From assembly GCA_934518555.1 (NCBI GenBank), contig CAKSXW010000038.1, positions 1-18,842 on the forward strand: a DNA stretch of 18,842 nt, given 5' to 3'. Shown piece after piece: positions 1 through 7,031 of this stretch (positions within the stretch are counted from its first letter, which is position 1; each line of letters opens with the position of its first letter). Below the pieces are notes generated by a model. It saw only the letters and a list, made by a program, of their open reading frames with translations, made no database searches and was not told the origin of the DNA. The position numbers and the translations under genes are program-made. This DNA comes from an uncultured Faecalibacterium sp. (GTDB lineage: Bacteria > Bacillota > Clostridia > Oscillospirales > Ruminococcaceae).

Positions 1-96
1 ATCATTCTGCTGGTAGCGGCATATCTGGCCTGCATCGGTTTTGTCATCTCCAACCTGTGCTACCACGGCAGCCGGGACGACAAGGATAAAAAATAG
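1..96 (+). CDS. C-terminal end of a membrane protein (partial)
   Basis: An open frame runs from the first base to a TAG stop at 94-96 and gives 31 residues. A hydrophobic stretch (IILLVAAYLACIGFVI) is followed by a short polar, charged tail ending DDKDKK. This looks like a last transmembrane helix with a cytoplasmic tail. The family cannot be told from this fragment. Codon use is GC-rich like its neighbours and no terminator is visible after it. Confidence 0.55.
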   Translation: MILLVAAYLACIGFVISNLCYHGSRDDKDKK

Positions 97-106
97 CTTC
101 CGCCTC

Positions 107-135
107 TTGCGCTCCCTTTCTCATCCTGCTACAAT
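107..135 (+). promoter_or_regulatory. Sigma-A type promoter for the Dabb gene
   Basis: TTGCGC (107-112) is followed after exactly 17 bp by TACAAT (130-135), which is five of six matches to the -10 consensus. Transcription would begin near 142, only about 20 nt before the start codon, with the GCAGGAGGT ribosome binding site at 146-154. Confidence 0.6.
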
Positions 136-162
136 GAGAAAAAACGCAGGAGGTATTTTGTT

Positions 163-465
163 ATGGTCAAGCATATCATTCTGTGGCAGCTGAAGGACGA
201 GCTGTCCGCTGCGGAAAAGGCCGCCGTCAAGGCCGGCATCAAGGAGGGGCTGGAAGGCCTGGTGGGCCAGGTGCCCGGCCTGCTGGAGGTCCATGTGAAC
301 ATCAACGGCCTGCCCACGTCCAACGCCGATGTGATGCTGGACACCACCCTGGAGAGCTTTGAGGCCCTGAAGGGCTACGCCGTACACCCGGCCCATGTGG
401 CCGTGGCCGACGGCAAAGTGCGCCCCTACACCAAGACCCGGGTGTGCCTGGACTACGAGGTGTAA
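163..465 (+). CDS. Dabb-domain (stress-responsive A/B barrel) protein
   Basis: This 100-residue protein begins MVKHIILWQLKDE and continues through a helical middle to SFEALKGYAVHPAHVAVADG, the typical pattern of the Dabb family (stress-responsive alpha/beta barrel). Family members are small dimeric ferredoxin-like barrels of about 95-110 residues, so the gene is full length. The N-terminal strand 'HIILW' and the 'HPAH' segment near residues 75-78 are the usual conserved marks. The biochemical role in bacteria is mostly unknown; some relatives are plant cyclases or stress proteins. A strong AGGAGG site lies 8 nt before the ATG. It has its own promoter and is separated from metG by another promoter, so it is probably monocistronic. 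Confidence 0.85.
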   Translation: MVKHIILWQLKDELSAAEKAAVKAGIKEGLEGLVGQVPGLLEVHVNINGLPTSNADVMLDTTLESFEALKGYAVHPAHVAVADGKVRPYTKTRVCLDYEV

Positions 466-473
466 GATTTTTA

Positions 474-502
474 TTGACAAACCCGGCTTTTTTGCGTATC
501 AT
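474..502 (+). promoter_or_regulatory. Strong promoter for the metG T-box leader
   Basis: TTGACA (474-479), a perfect -35, is followed after 17 bp by TATCAT (497-502), five of six -10 matches. The start point would be near 509, just before the T-box stem I. The promoter begins only 8 bp after the stop codon of the Dabb gene. Confidence 0.85.
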
Positions 503-508
503 AGACGT

Positions 509-798
509 AACAATGCAAATTGCGATAAATCGGCTGAGAAGAGAAGAGTACGATTCGTCTGCGCCTGACAGAAAGCCCGAGGGATGGAAGCGGGCAGGCT
601 GCGCGAAGCGGAAAATGGTCTCGGAGCCTGCATGGGTGAACAGTTAGCCCGTGACGGTTTGGCGTCCGTTAGCGCGCCGGGCTGGCTTTGGCCAGCACAA
701 GGCCTTGCCTGTAAGGGCAAGGCGAAGCAAGGTGGTACCACGAAAGTTCAACGCTCTCGTCCTTGTCCGGAAGCTCCGGCAGGACGGGGGCGTTTTTT
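509..798 (+). promoter_or_regulatory. T-box riboswitch, methionine (AUG specifier), upstream of metG
   Basis: A complete T-box leader. Stem I is closed by GGCT (532-535) with AGCC (625-628). The AGAGTA-type S-turn region lies near 541-550. The AG-bulge and distal-loop region (565-596, with AGAAAGCCCG and GGATGGAAGCGGGC) has the canonical form. The specifier loop on the 3' side contains GGAAAATGGTC with ATG at 615-617. The T-box sequence AAGGTGGTACCACG is at 729-742. The base after TGG is T, complementary to A73 of tRNA-Met, so specifier and discriminator agree. The T-box is followed by a terminator at 750-798. By family knowledge, uncharged tRNA-Met binds and stabilises the antiterminator, so metG and the genes behind it are read when methionine charging falls. 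Confidence 0.93.
750..798 (+). terminator. Rho-independent terminator of the metG T-box
   Basis: The arm AACGCTCTCGTCC...CCGGA pairs with TCCGG..GGACGGGGGCGTT around the loop AGC, followed by a run of six T (793-798). This is the alternative structure to the T-box antiterminator that starts at 729. Confidence 0.88.
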
Positions 799-840
799 CT
801 GCGCTGCACCGCCAGATCAAGAAAGGAAGAGGACCCTTTT

Positions 841-2838
841 ATGCGTGAACACAACACATTCTACATCACTACCCCCATCTACTACCCCAGCGATAAGCTG
901 CACATCGGCCACAGCTACACCACCGTGGCCTGCGACGCTCTGGCCCGGTTCAAGCGGATGCAGGGCTACGACGTCATGTTCCTGACCGGCACCGACGAGC
1001 ACGGCCAGAAGATCCAGGACAAGGCCGCCGACGCCGGCGTGACCCCCAAGGAGTACGTGGACAAGATCGTGGCCACCGTTAAGGATCTGTGGAAGCTGCT
1101 GGACGTGAGCTACGACCGGTTCATCCGTACCACTGACGACTACCACATGGAAAGCTGCCAGAAGATCTTTACCAAGCTCTACGAGCAGGGGGATATCTAC
1201 AAGGGCGAGTACATCGGCCACTACTGCAAGCCCTGCGAGAGCTTTTGGACCGACAGCCAGCTGGTGGACGGCAAGTGCCCCGACTGCGGCCGTGAGGTCT
1301 ACGACGCCCACGAGGAAGCCTACTTCTTCAAGACCAGCAAGTACGCCGACCGTCTGCTGAAGCTCTACGAGGAGAACCCCCAGTTCATCCAGCCCGAGAG
1401 CCGCAAAAACGAGATGATCGCCTTTATCAAGCAGGGCCTCCAGGACACCTGTGTGTCCCGTACCTCTGTCAAGTGGGGCATCCCGGTACCCTTTGACCCC
1501 AAGCACACCATGTATGTGTGGGTGGACGCCCTCAGCAACTATATCTCTGCCCTGGGCTACGGCAACGAAATTTATCATGACTACGATAAGTTCTGGCCTG
1601 CAGACCTGCACATGGTGGGCAAGGAGATCCTGCGGTTCCACACCATCCTGTGGCCTGCCATGCTGATGGCCCTGGATCTGCCCCTGCCCAAGCGTGTGTT
1701 CGGCCACGGCTGGCTGCTGATGAACGGCGGCAAGATGTCCAAGTCTGTGGGTAACGTGGTGGACCCTGTGATCCTGTGCGACCGCTACGGCGTGGACGCC
1801 ATCCGCTACTTCCTGCTGCGTGAGATCCCCTTTGGCAACGACGGTATGTTCACCAACGAGGCTCTGATCAACCGCATCAACAGCGACCTGGCCAACGACC
1901 TGGGCAACCTGCTGAGCCGCACCGTGGCCATGTGCGAAAAGTACTTTGGCGGCACCGTTCACAACGTGGCAGGCACCGAGGCCATTGACACTGAGCTGGA
2001 GACCATGATCAACGAGCTCACCGCCAAGGTCACCGCCGACATGGACGACCTGACCATCCCCCAGGCCCTGATGGAGATCTTTGCCCTGATCCAGCGTGCC
2101 AACAAGTACATTGACGAGACTGCTCCCTGGGCCCTGGCCAAGGACGAGGCCAACAAGCAGCGTCTGGAGAGCGTGCTGTACCACCTGTGCGAGGCCCTCC
2201 GGGTGTCCGGCATCCTGCTGAACGCCTACCTGCCCACCACTGCCCCCAAGATGATGGATCAGCTGGGTCTGGATGCCTCTGCTCTGGACCTGACCAAGAC
2301 CGTTTACGGTGCTCAGGACGCCTACACCGTCCACAAGGGCGACGCCCTGTTCCCCCGTATCGACGTGGCCAAGGAGATCGCCCACCTGAAGGAGGAGGAC
2401 GAGAAGCGCAAGGCTGCTGCCGAGGCTGCCAACAAGGCCAAGGCTGAGGCTGAAAAGGCCGCTGCCGCCCCGGCTGCCGAGAGTGATGTGGACTTTACCC
2501 ACGAGGAGGAGATCGACTTCGACGGCTTCTGCAAGGTAGAGCTGCGGGTGGCCCAGGTGCGTGCCTGCGAGAACCTGAAGGAGAGCAAGAAGCTGCTGCA
2601 CCTCACCGTGTTTGACGGCGAACGGGAGCGCTGCATCCTCTCCGGCATTGCTAAGTGGTTCAAGCCGGAGGACCTCATCGGCAAAAAGCTGGGCATCGTG
2701 TGCAACCTGGCTCCTCGCCCCATGATGAAGGGCAAGTATGTCAGCGAGGGCATGATCTTTGCCGCCGACACCGCTGACGGCGGCTGCTCCATCGCTTTCT
2801 ATGGCGACGACGTGCCTGTGGGCAGCCGCATCCACTAA
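841..2838 (+). CDS. metG: Methionyl-tRNA synthetase
   Basis: This 665-residue class I aminoacyl-tRNA synthetase charges tRNA-Met in the cytoplasm. The HIGH motif is at residues 21-24 (KLHIGHSYTT). A four-cysteine zinc knuckle is formed by C129/C132 and C146/C149. The KMSKS loop is at 298-302 (GGKMSKSVGN). After the anticodon-binding helical domain comes a charged Ala/Lys/Glu linker (about 517-558) and then a C-terminal tRNA-binding domain of the Trbp111/EMAP type (about 559-665), which dimerises and holds tRNA. The length fits the long two-domain form. An upstream in-frame ATG at 763 lies inside the leader terminator and is rejected; the ATG at 841 has AAGGAAGAGG just upstream. Expression is expected to depend on the Met T-box. 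The exporter gene follows after 3 nt. Confidence 0.98.
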   Translation: MREHNTFYITTPIYYPSDKLHIGHSYTTVACDALARFKRMQGYDVMFLTGTDEHGQKIQDKAADAGVTPKEYVDKIVATVKDLWKLLDVSYDRFIRTTDDYHMESCQKIFTKLYEQGDIYKGEYIGHYCKPCESFWTDSQLVDGKCPDCGREVYDAHEEAYFFKTSKYADRLLKLYEENPQFIQPESRKNEMIAFIKQGLQDTCVSRTSVKWGIPVPFDPKHTMYVWVDALSNYISALGYGNEIYHDYDKFWPADLHMVGKEILRFHTILWPAMLMALDLPLPKRVFGHGWLLMNGGKMSKSVGNVVDPVILCDRYGVDAIRYFLLREIPFGNDGMFTNEALINRINSDLANDLGNLLSRTVAMCEKYFGGTVHNVAGTEAIDTELETMINELTAKVTADMDDLTIPQALMEIFALIQRANKYIDETAPWALAKDEANKQRLESVLYHLCEALRVSGILLNAYLPTTAPKMMDQLGLDASALDLTKTVYGAQDAYTVHKGDALFPRIDVAKEIAHLKEEDEKRKAAAEAANKAKAEAEKAAAAPAAESDVDFTHEEEIDFDGFCKVELRVAQVRACENLKESKKLLHLTVFDGERERCILSGIAKWFKPEDLIGKKLGIVCNLAPRPMMKGKYVSEGMIFAADTADGGCSIAFYGDDVPVGSRIH

Positions 2839-2841
2839 GCC

Positions 2842-3801
2842 ATGGAGAAAATGACGCTTTCCCGTGCAGAAAAGCTGGACCAGATCTTCAGCACCCCTGT
2901 GTGTGCGGTGCTGCTGGCCATTTTCTGCAACGTGCTGTGGGGCTCCGCTTTCCCCTTTATCAAGCTGGGCTACCGCCTGTTTTCCATTGATTCCGGCAAC
3001 ACTGCCTCCATCTTCTGCTTTGCAGGGGTGCGGTTCATGCTGGGCAGCTTTCTGGTGCTGCTGGGCAGTGTGCTGCTCCAAAGCCGCCTGCCCCGGTTCC
3101 CCCGGGGAAAGGTGGCGGCAGAGTGCTGCGCTCTGGGCCTGTGGCAGACCACCCTCCAGTATGCCTTCTATTACATGGCAGTGGCCCTGCTCACCGGTGC
3201 CTTTGGAGGCATCCTCAACAGCACCCAGAGCTTTTTGGGGGTCATCTTTGCCCACTTTTTGTACGGCAAAAATGACCGCATGACCCCGGCCAAGACCCTG
3301 GGCTGTGCGCTGGGTTTTGCCGGCGTGCTCATCGGCACCCTGGGCAACCACGGCAGCGGCAGCCCCTGGGGCGTGTTCTGTATGCTGTTTGCCACGGTGG
3401 TGTTTACCCTGTCCGGCCCCTGGAACAAAGCTGTGACCCGGAAAGCCGACAGCTTTGCCGTCTGCTTTGTGAACCTGTTTGTGGGGGGCCTGGCACTGTT
3501 TGTGCTGGGCACCGTCCTGGGAGGCCGGCTGGAGGTGCAAAGCGCCCTGGCTGTGGTGGTGATGCTGTACCTGGCCTTTATCTGTGGAGCCGGTTATGTG
3601 CTGTGGGCCCTGCTGATGAAGAACAACCCCGTCAGCCGCATTGCCATCTTTGGCTTTGTGAACCCGGTGGTCAATGTGCTGCTGAGTGCTGTGCTCAACG
3701 GTGAGCCCCTGTTCCGCTGGCAGTATCTGGCGGCTCTGGTGTTCGTTTGTGTGGGCATCTGGCTGGTGAACAAAGCCCCTGCCAAAAAGGAGACCCTATG
3801 A
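2842..3801 (+). CDS. EamA/DMT-superfamily transporter
   Basis: This 319-residue polytopic protein has about ten hydrophobic helices in two EamA repeats (roughly 20-165 and 180-312). Family hallmarks are present: NVLWGSAFPFIKLGYR in helix 1, the LTGAFGGILNSTQSFLGVIFA segment closing the first repeat, and NPVSRIAIFGFVNPVVNVLLS in the second. DMT proteins export or import amino acids and other metabolites; the substrate cannot be read here. The ATG lies 3 nt after the metG stop with no clear ribosome binding site, which suggests translational coupling. A second ATG at 2851 is possible. Co-transcription with metG under a Met T-box raises the idea of an amino-acid-related substrate, but this is only inference. 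Confidence 0.9.
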   Translation: MEKMTLSRAEKLDQIFSTPVCAVLLAIFCNVLWGSAFPFIKLGYRLFSIDSGNTASIFCFAGVRFMLGSFLVLLGSVLLQSRLPRFPRGKVAAECCALGLWQTTLQYAFYYMAVALLTGAFGGILNSTQSFLGVIFAHFLYGKNDRMTPAKTLGCALGFAGVLIGTLGNHGSGSPWGVFCMLFATVVFTLSGPWNKAVTRKADSFAVCFVNLFVGGLALFVLGTVLGGRLEVQSALAVVVMLYLAFICGAGYVLWALLMKNNPVSRIAIFGFVNPVVNVLLSAVLNGEPLFRWQYLAALVFVCVGIWLVNKAPAKKETL

Positions 3802-4613
3802 TTGGCCCCATCTTTGACACCCACGCCCACTACTGCGCCCACGCCTTTGACGCCGACCGTCTGGCCCTGCTGGACAGTCTGCCGGGCAAAGGGGTGGTGG
3901 GGGTGTGCGAGCAAGCCACCCACTCTGGGGATGCCCCCCAGGTGCTGGAGCTGGCCCACCGCTACCCCTGGATGGTGGCAGCCATCGGCATCCACCCGGA
4001 AAGCCTGCTGGCCCCGGAGGACTGCGGCCCTGAGGGCCCGGCCCCCACAGTGTCGGTATACGGCGGCGACTGGGCCGCTGAGATGGGAGCCCTGGCCCCC
4101 TACTACGAGGACCCCAAGGTGGTGGCCGTAGGCGAATGCGGCCTGGACTACCACTGGCCGGTGCCCAAGGATGCCCAGTTGGCCCTTTTTGAGGCTCAGA
4201 TCCGTCTGGCCCTGGAGCTGGACAAGCCCATTATCGTCCACGACCGCAACGCCCACGCCGACGTGTACGCCCTGCTGAAAAAATACCGGCCCAAGGGCAT
4301 CGTCCACTGCTATTCCGGCAGTGCCGAGGATGCGGTGTGGCTGGCAGAGCAGGGGCTGTTCATCGGCTTTGGGGGAGCCTGCACCTTCCAGGGTGCCAAG
4401 CGTGCCGCCAAGGCCCTGGAGGCTTTGCCTCTGGAAGCTATAGTGCTGGAGACCGACTGCCCCTACATGGCCCCGGAGCCAGTGCGAGGCACCCGCTGTG
4501 ACAGCAGCCTCATCCGCTATGTGGGCCAGTACATCGCCCAGCGGAAAGGCCTTGCGCCGGAGGAAGTGTTCCGCACCACCACCCAGAACGCCTACCGGGT
4601 CTATGGGCTGTGA
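3798..4613 (+). CDS. tatD: TatD-family metal-dependent hydrolase (DNase)
   Basis: A 271-residue TIM-barrel hydrolase of the TatD family, usual length 255-270. Metal ligands can be placed: H9 and H11 (DTHAHY), E113 (VGECGLDYHW), H148 (PIIVHDRNAH), H170 (GIVHCYSG) and D220 (LETDCPYMAPEP). Family members are 3'-5' exonucleases acting on DNA or RNA, implicated in repair and DNA clearance, and are cytoplasmic. The ATG overlaps the transporter stop as ATGA, with AAAAAGGAG in the end of the upstream gene, so translation is probably coupled. The metG-tatD neighbourhood is a common arrangement in Firmicutes, although here a transporter lies between them. Confidence 0.94.
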   Translation: MIGPIFDTHAHYCAHAFDADRLALLDSLPGKGVVGVCEQATHSGDAPQVLELAHRYPWMVAAIGIHPESLLAPEDCGPEGPAPTVSVYGGDWAAEMGALAPYYEDPKVVAVGECGLDYHWPVPKDAQLALFEAQIRLALELDKPIIVHDRNAHADVYALLKKYRPKGIVHCYSGSAEDAVWLAEQGLFIGFGGACTFQGAKRAAKALEALPLEAIVLETDCPYMAPEPVRGTRCDSSLIRYVGQYIAQRKGLAPEEVFRTTTQNAYRVYGL

Positions 4614-4627
4614 CCTTTTTGCAAGAT

Positions 4628-4653
4628 ACGAGGGGTTCTTTGCCCTCGTTTCT
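4628..4653 (+). terminator. Possible weak terminator after tatD
   Basis: ACGAGGG (4628-4634) pairs perfectly with CCCTCGT (4643-4649) around an 8-nt loop and is followed only by TTTCT. The short T run makes it a weak terminator or an RNA-stabilising hairpin at the end of the metG operon. Confidence 0.4.
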
Positions 4654-4697
4654 GGATAAACCAACCTTTAAAATCTACATTCTAAGGAGATTTCATT

Positions 4698-4931
4698 ATG
4701 AAAGCACGTATCCCCAAACACCGCGAGTTCATCATCAACTTCCCCGACAGCATCGACAACGCCAAGGCCAACGAGGGCTGGGCAAAGCTGCAGCAGATCG
4801 TGGAGGACTACAAGAAGGACCACAACGGTGCTTCCGTCTACGCTCCCAGCTTCATCGAGGACTGCGAGCCTGCTGTGAAGAAGCTGCAGGAAGAGTACGG
4901 CTTTGAGTACACTGTGGAGTACGTTCAGTAA
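4698..4931 (+). CDS. Small conserved-looking protein of unknown function
   Basis: A 77-residue protein I do not recognise. It has no signal peptide, membrane helix or cysteine pair (one Cys, near residue 56). It starts basic (MKARIPKHREFIINFPDS), has a likely helix around 24-40 (GWAKLQQIVEDYKKD), a second helix near 56-68 (CEPAVKKLQEEY), and ends in an aromatic strand (FEYTVEYVQ). This looks like a small soluble alpha/beta fold. An AAGGAG site (4684-4689) lies 8 nt before the ATG, and codon use matches its neighbours. A very strong terminator follows 10 nt after the stop, which supports a real and probably well-expressed gene. No convincing promoter was found in 4650-4680, so it may be read from the metG operon. 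Confidence 0.75.
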   Translation: MKARIPKHREFIINFPDSIDNAKANEGWAKLQQIVEDYKKDHNGASVYAPSFIEDCEPAVKKLQEEYGFEYTVEYVQ

Positions 4932-4941
4932 TTTTTGACCC

Positions 4942-4985
4942 AAAAAGGTCCCCTCTGTGCGGTGCACAGAGGGGACCTTTTTTGC
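4942..4985. terminator. Bidirectional terminator between convergent genes
   Basis: AAAAAGGTCCCCTCTGTGC (4942-4960) pairs perfectly with GCACAGAGGGGACCTTTTT around a 3-nt loop, giving a 19-bp stem. A T run follows on the plus strand, and the leading A run gives a T run on the minus strand. It ends both the 77-aa gene (plus) and the ABC transporter operon (minus), whose last stop is at 5009. Confidence 0.93.
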
Positions 4986-5008
4986 GTTGCTTTTTGAAAG
5001 ACCGTCTT

Positions 5009-5827
5009 TTACTGTTCCACCTTGCTCAGCAGGATGCGGTCGTTGTCCAGGTTTTTGCCAGCATTCTCCCGGAACTTTTCCAGCAGGTCATCCACGGTCA
5101 TGCGGCTGCGCTGGTCCCCCTGCACGTCGAACACGATGCGCCCGGCATCCATCATCAGGGTCCGGTTGCCCAGCTCCAGGGCCTGGTGCATATTGTGGGT
5201 GACCATCAGGCAGGTGATCTTTTTTTCTGCCACAATACTCTGGGTCAGGGCCAGCACCTTTTCGGCAGTGGCAGGGTCCAGGGCGGCGGTGTGCTCATCC
5301 AGCAGCAGCAGCTGGGGGGTGACCAGGGTAGCCATCAGCAGGGTCAGAGCCTGCCGCTGGCCGCCGCTCAGCAGGCCCACCGGCTGCTTCATGCGGTTTT
5401 CCAGCCCCATATCCAGCAGGGCCAGCTTTTCCCGGAACAGTTCCTTATCCTTCCGGGAGATGCGAGAAAAAATGGCGTGGGGGGCGGTGCCGGCCCGGAG
5501 ATAGGCCAAAGCCAGGTTCTCCTCAATGGTCATGTTGGGGGCCGTGCCCTTCAACGGGTCCTGGAACAGATGGCCAATGACCTTGCTGCGCTGGTGCTCC
5601 GGCTCAAAGGTGATGTCCCGGCCCCCCAGCAGGATGCTGCCCTCATCGGCAATAAAGCCGCCGGTAATGGCGTTGAACAGGGTGGATTTTCCGGCACCGT
5701 TGGAGCCTACGATGGTGGCAAAATCCCCGGCCTCCAGGTGGAGGCTCACCCCGTCCAGAGCCACCTTTTCGTTGACGGTGCCGGGGTTGAAGGTCTTATG
5801 CAGGTCGTTCAGTTGCAGCATTTCCAT
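5009..5827 (-). CDS. trpZ: ABC transporter ATP-binding protein (TrpZ-like)
   Basis: A 272-residue ATPase that powers the transporter with the next gene. Walker A GSNGAGKST is at 41-49, the Q-loop at Q89, the signature LSGGQ at 153-157, Walker B LLLLDE ending at E178, the D-loop at LDP (183-185) and the switch histidine H211 (VTHNMH). The 'SNGAGKSTLFNAITG' and 'GGRDITFEPEHQRSKVIGHLFQDP' segments resemble ATPases paired with branched-chain-type permeases. The start chosen (ATG at 5827) lies one base after the permease stop. The GGAGGG ribosome binding site is inside the permease's last codons; the ATG two codons later is an alternative. The tryptophan role follows from the UGG T-box at the head of the operon, not from the ATPase itself. 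Confidence 0.9.
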   Translation of the reverse strand: MEMLQLNDLHKTFNPGTVNEKVALDGVSLHLEAGDFATIVGSNGAGKSTLFNAITGGFIADEGSILLGGRDITFEPEHQRSKVIGHLFQDPLKGTAPNMTIEENLALAYLRAGTAPHAIFSRISRKDKELFREKLALLDMGLENRMKQPVGLLSGGQRQALTLLMATLVTPQLLLLDEHTAALDPATAEKVLALTQSIVAEKKITCLMVTHNMHQALELGNRTLMMDAGRIVFDVQGDQRSRMTVDDLLEKFRENAGKNLDNDRILLSKVEQ

Positions 5828-5828
5828 C

Positions 5829-6767
5829 TTACTGTCCCTCCTTGGCGGCCCGGCGGCTGTGGGCGGCGTGCTTGCGCTTTTCAAATGCAAAATGGGCCTG
5901 GATGGCCGGCATGGAGATAGCCACTGCCACGATGATGGCAGACACCAGCTTCATGGCTGCTGCCGGAACGTTGAAGCGCAGGGCCACTGCCACGATAAAC
6001 CGATACAGGCAGCTGCCAAACACTACGCCCAGGATGCGGCGGCTCATGGTGCCCTTGCCCACCAAGGTCTCCCCGATGATAAGGGAGGCCAGGGCAATGG
6101 TCACCATACCGGTGCCCACGTTGATGTCGCAGCTTTTCTGGTACTGGGCCAGCAAGCCGCCGGAAAGGGCGCACAGAGCACCGGAAACGCAGAGCCCCAC
6201 GGTGATGGTAAAGGCCGGGTTGATGCTGGAGGCCCGGACCATGGCGGTGTTGTCGCCAGTGGCCCGGATGGACAGGCCCAGCCGGGTGCCCAAAAAGCCC
6301 AGCATGGCGGCTCCGGCCAGCAGGATGATGGCTGCCACCACCGCCAGCTTATACCAGCTGCCCAAAAAGCTCAGGAAGCTTTTGGCCAGCGAAAACACAG
6401 TGTCGGTCTTGACCAGGGACATGGTGGAGGAAAAGCCCATGACTGCCAGATTGATGGTGTACAGGCCCGTGTTGACGATGATGCCAGCCATGATGCTTTC
6501 CACCCCCAGCCGGGTCTGCAGAAAGGCCGTGATAAAACCGGAGCACACCCCTGCCCCCATGGCAGCCACCAGGGCCAGCACCGGGTGACCAGTCAAAGCC
6601 ACCTGGCAGGCCACAGCGCAGCCCAGGGTAAAGCAGCCGTCGGTGGACAGGTCTGCAATGTTCAGGATGGAATAGCTCAAGAACAACGCCAGGGTCACCA
6701 GGGCATAAATGCAGCCCAGCTCCAGAGCAGTCTGGATGACGTTGAGGGAAAAGATACTCGCCAGCAT
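5829..6767 (-). CDS. trpY: ABC transporter permease (TrpY-like, branched-chain permease family)
   Basis: A 312-residue membrane protein with about eight or nine helices, of the bacterial inner-membrane permease family that also holds LivH/LivM (BPD_transp_2). Visible features are ALELGCIYALVTLALFLSYSILNIADLSTDG at the N-terminus, the GVESIMAGIIVNTGLYTINLAV segment, and the RATGDNTAMVRASSIN cytoplasmic loop. This loop is the usual coupling site facing the ATPase. The C-terminus is basic (KRKHAAHSRRAAKEGQ). The AAAAGGAG site lies 8 nt before the ATG. It is separated from the binding-protein gene by 264 nt containing repeats, which is unusual for such an operon. The substrate is inferred as tryptophan from the T-box. 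Confidence 0.9.
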   Translation of the reverse strand: MLASIFSLNVIQTALELGCIYALVTLALFLSYSILNIADLSTDGCFTLGCAVACQVALTGHPVLALVAAMGAGVCSGFITAFLQTRLGVESIMAGIIVNTGLYTINLAVMGFSSTMSLVKTDTVFSLAKSFLSFLGSWYKLAVVAAIILLAGAAMLGFLGTRLGLSIRATGDNTAMVRASSINPAFTITVGLCVSGALCALSGGLLAQYQKSCDINVGTGMVTIALASLIIGETLVGKGTMSRRILGVVFGSCLYRFIVAVALRFNVPAAAMKLVSAIIVAVAISMPAIQAHFAFEKRKHAAHSRRAAKEGQ

Positions 6768-6791
6768 GGTGTGTACTCCTTTTAATTTTTT

Positions 6792-6831
6792 GAATGGACG
6801 AATTGTCCGGTATTCATTTTCACGGGAGGGG
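6792..6831. repeat. Hairpin plus 15-nt motif shared with 12870-12921
   Basis: A small hairpin (GGAC/GTCC around GAATT, flanked by GAAT and ATTC, 6792-6815) is followed by the 15-mer TTTTCACGGGAGGGG (6817-6831). The same 15-mer follows another hairpin at 12907-12921. It lies in the trpX-trpY spacer. No open reading frame of note is present; 6832-6896 shows nothing recognisable. Confidence 0.55.
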
Positions 6832-6896
6832 GCATAAAGGAAAGCAGCTGCTGCCGCACTGGTTTTCTATGGAAACATCCCTGCGGTGGGGAACGA

Positions 6897-7026
6897 ACCC
6901 TCTCCGTCATCGCTATGCGATGCCACCTCCCCCGAGGGGGGAGGTTTTGCTCTACTTACCGGAAGATGCCGAAAAGCTCCCCCTTCGGGGGAGCTGGCAA
7001 AACCGTCAGGTTTTGGCTGAGAGGGT
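6897..7026. repeat. 130-bp palindromic element with inverted termini (MITE/REP-like)
   Basis: The ends are imperfect inverted repeats: ACCCTCTCCGTCA at the left and TGGCTGAGAGGGT at the right. Inside are four hairpins: CATCGC/GCGATG (6908-6922), ACCTCCCCC/GGGGGAGGT (6925-6945), AGCTCCCCC/GGGGGAGCT (6975-6995) and CAAAACC/GGTTTTG (6998-7015). The element has no coding capacity. It starts 5 nt after the stop codon of the binding-protein gene and lies inside the operon, so its hairpins will be in the mRNA. It resembles intergenic palindromes I associate with Faecalibacterium-like genomes. A degenerate relative is at 12949-13010. Confidence 0.75.
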
Positions 7027-7031
7027 CCTTT

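Noticed and set aside
631..633. Second ATG as alternative specifier in the Met T-box
   Set aside because: It falls outside the stem I internal loop; the ATG at 615-617 lies at the expected specifier position.
763..840. Upstream extension of metG
   Set aside because: The extra codons lie inside the T-box terminator and the ATG at 841 has the ribosome binding site.
817..3540. 907-codon open frame on the minus strand
   Set aside because: It lies opposite metG and the EamA gene, is rich in His/Gly/Val/Gln as expected for antisense of GC-rich codons, and has no recognisable domain.
6897..7026. CRISPR-like repeat
   Set aside because: The palindromes are not direct repeats with regular spacers; the structure is a single element with inverted ends.
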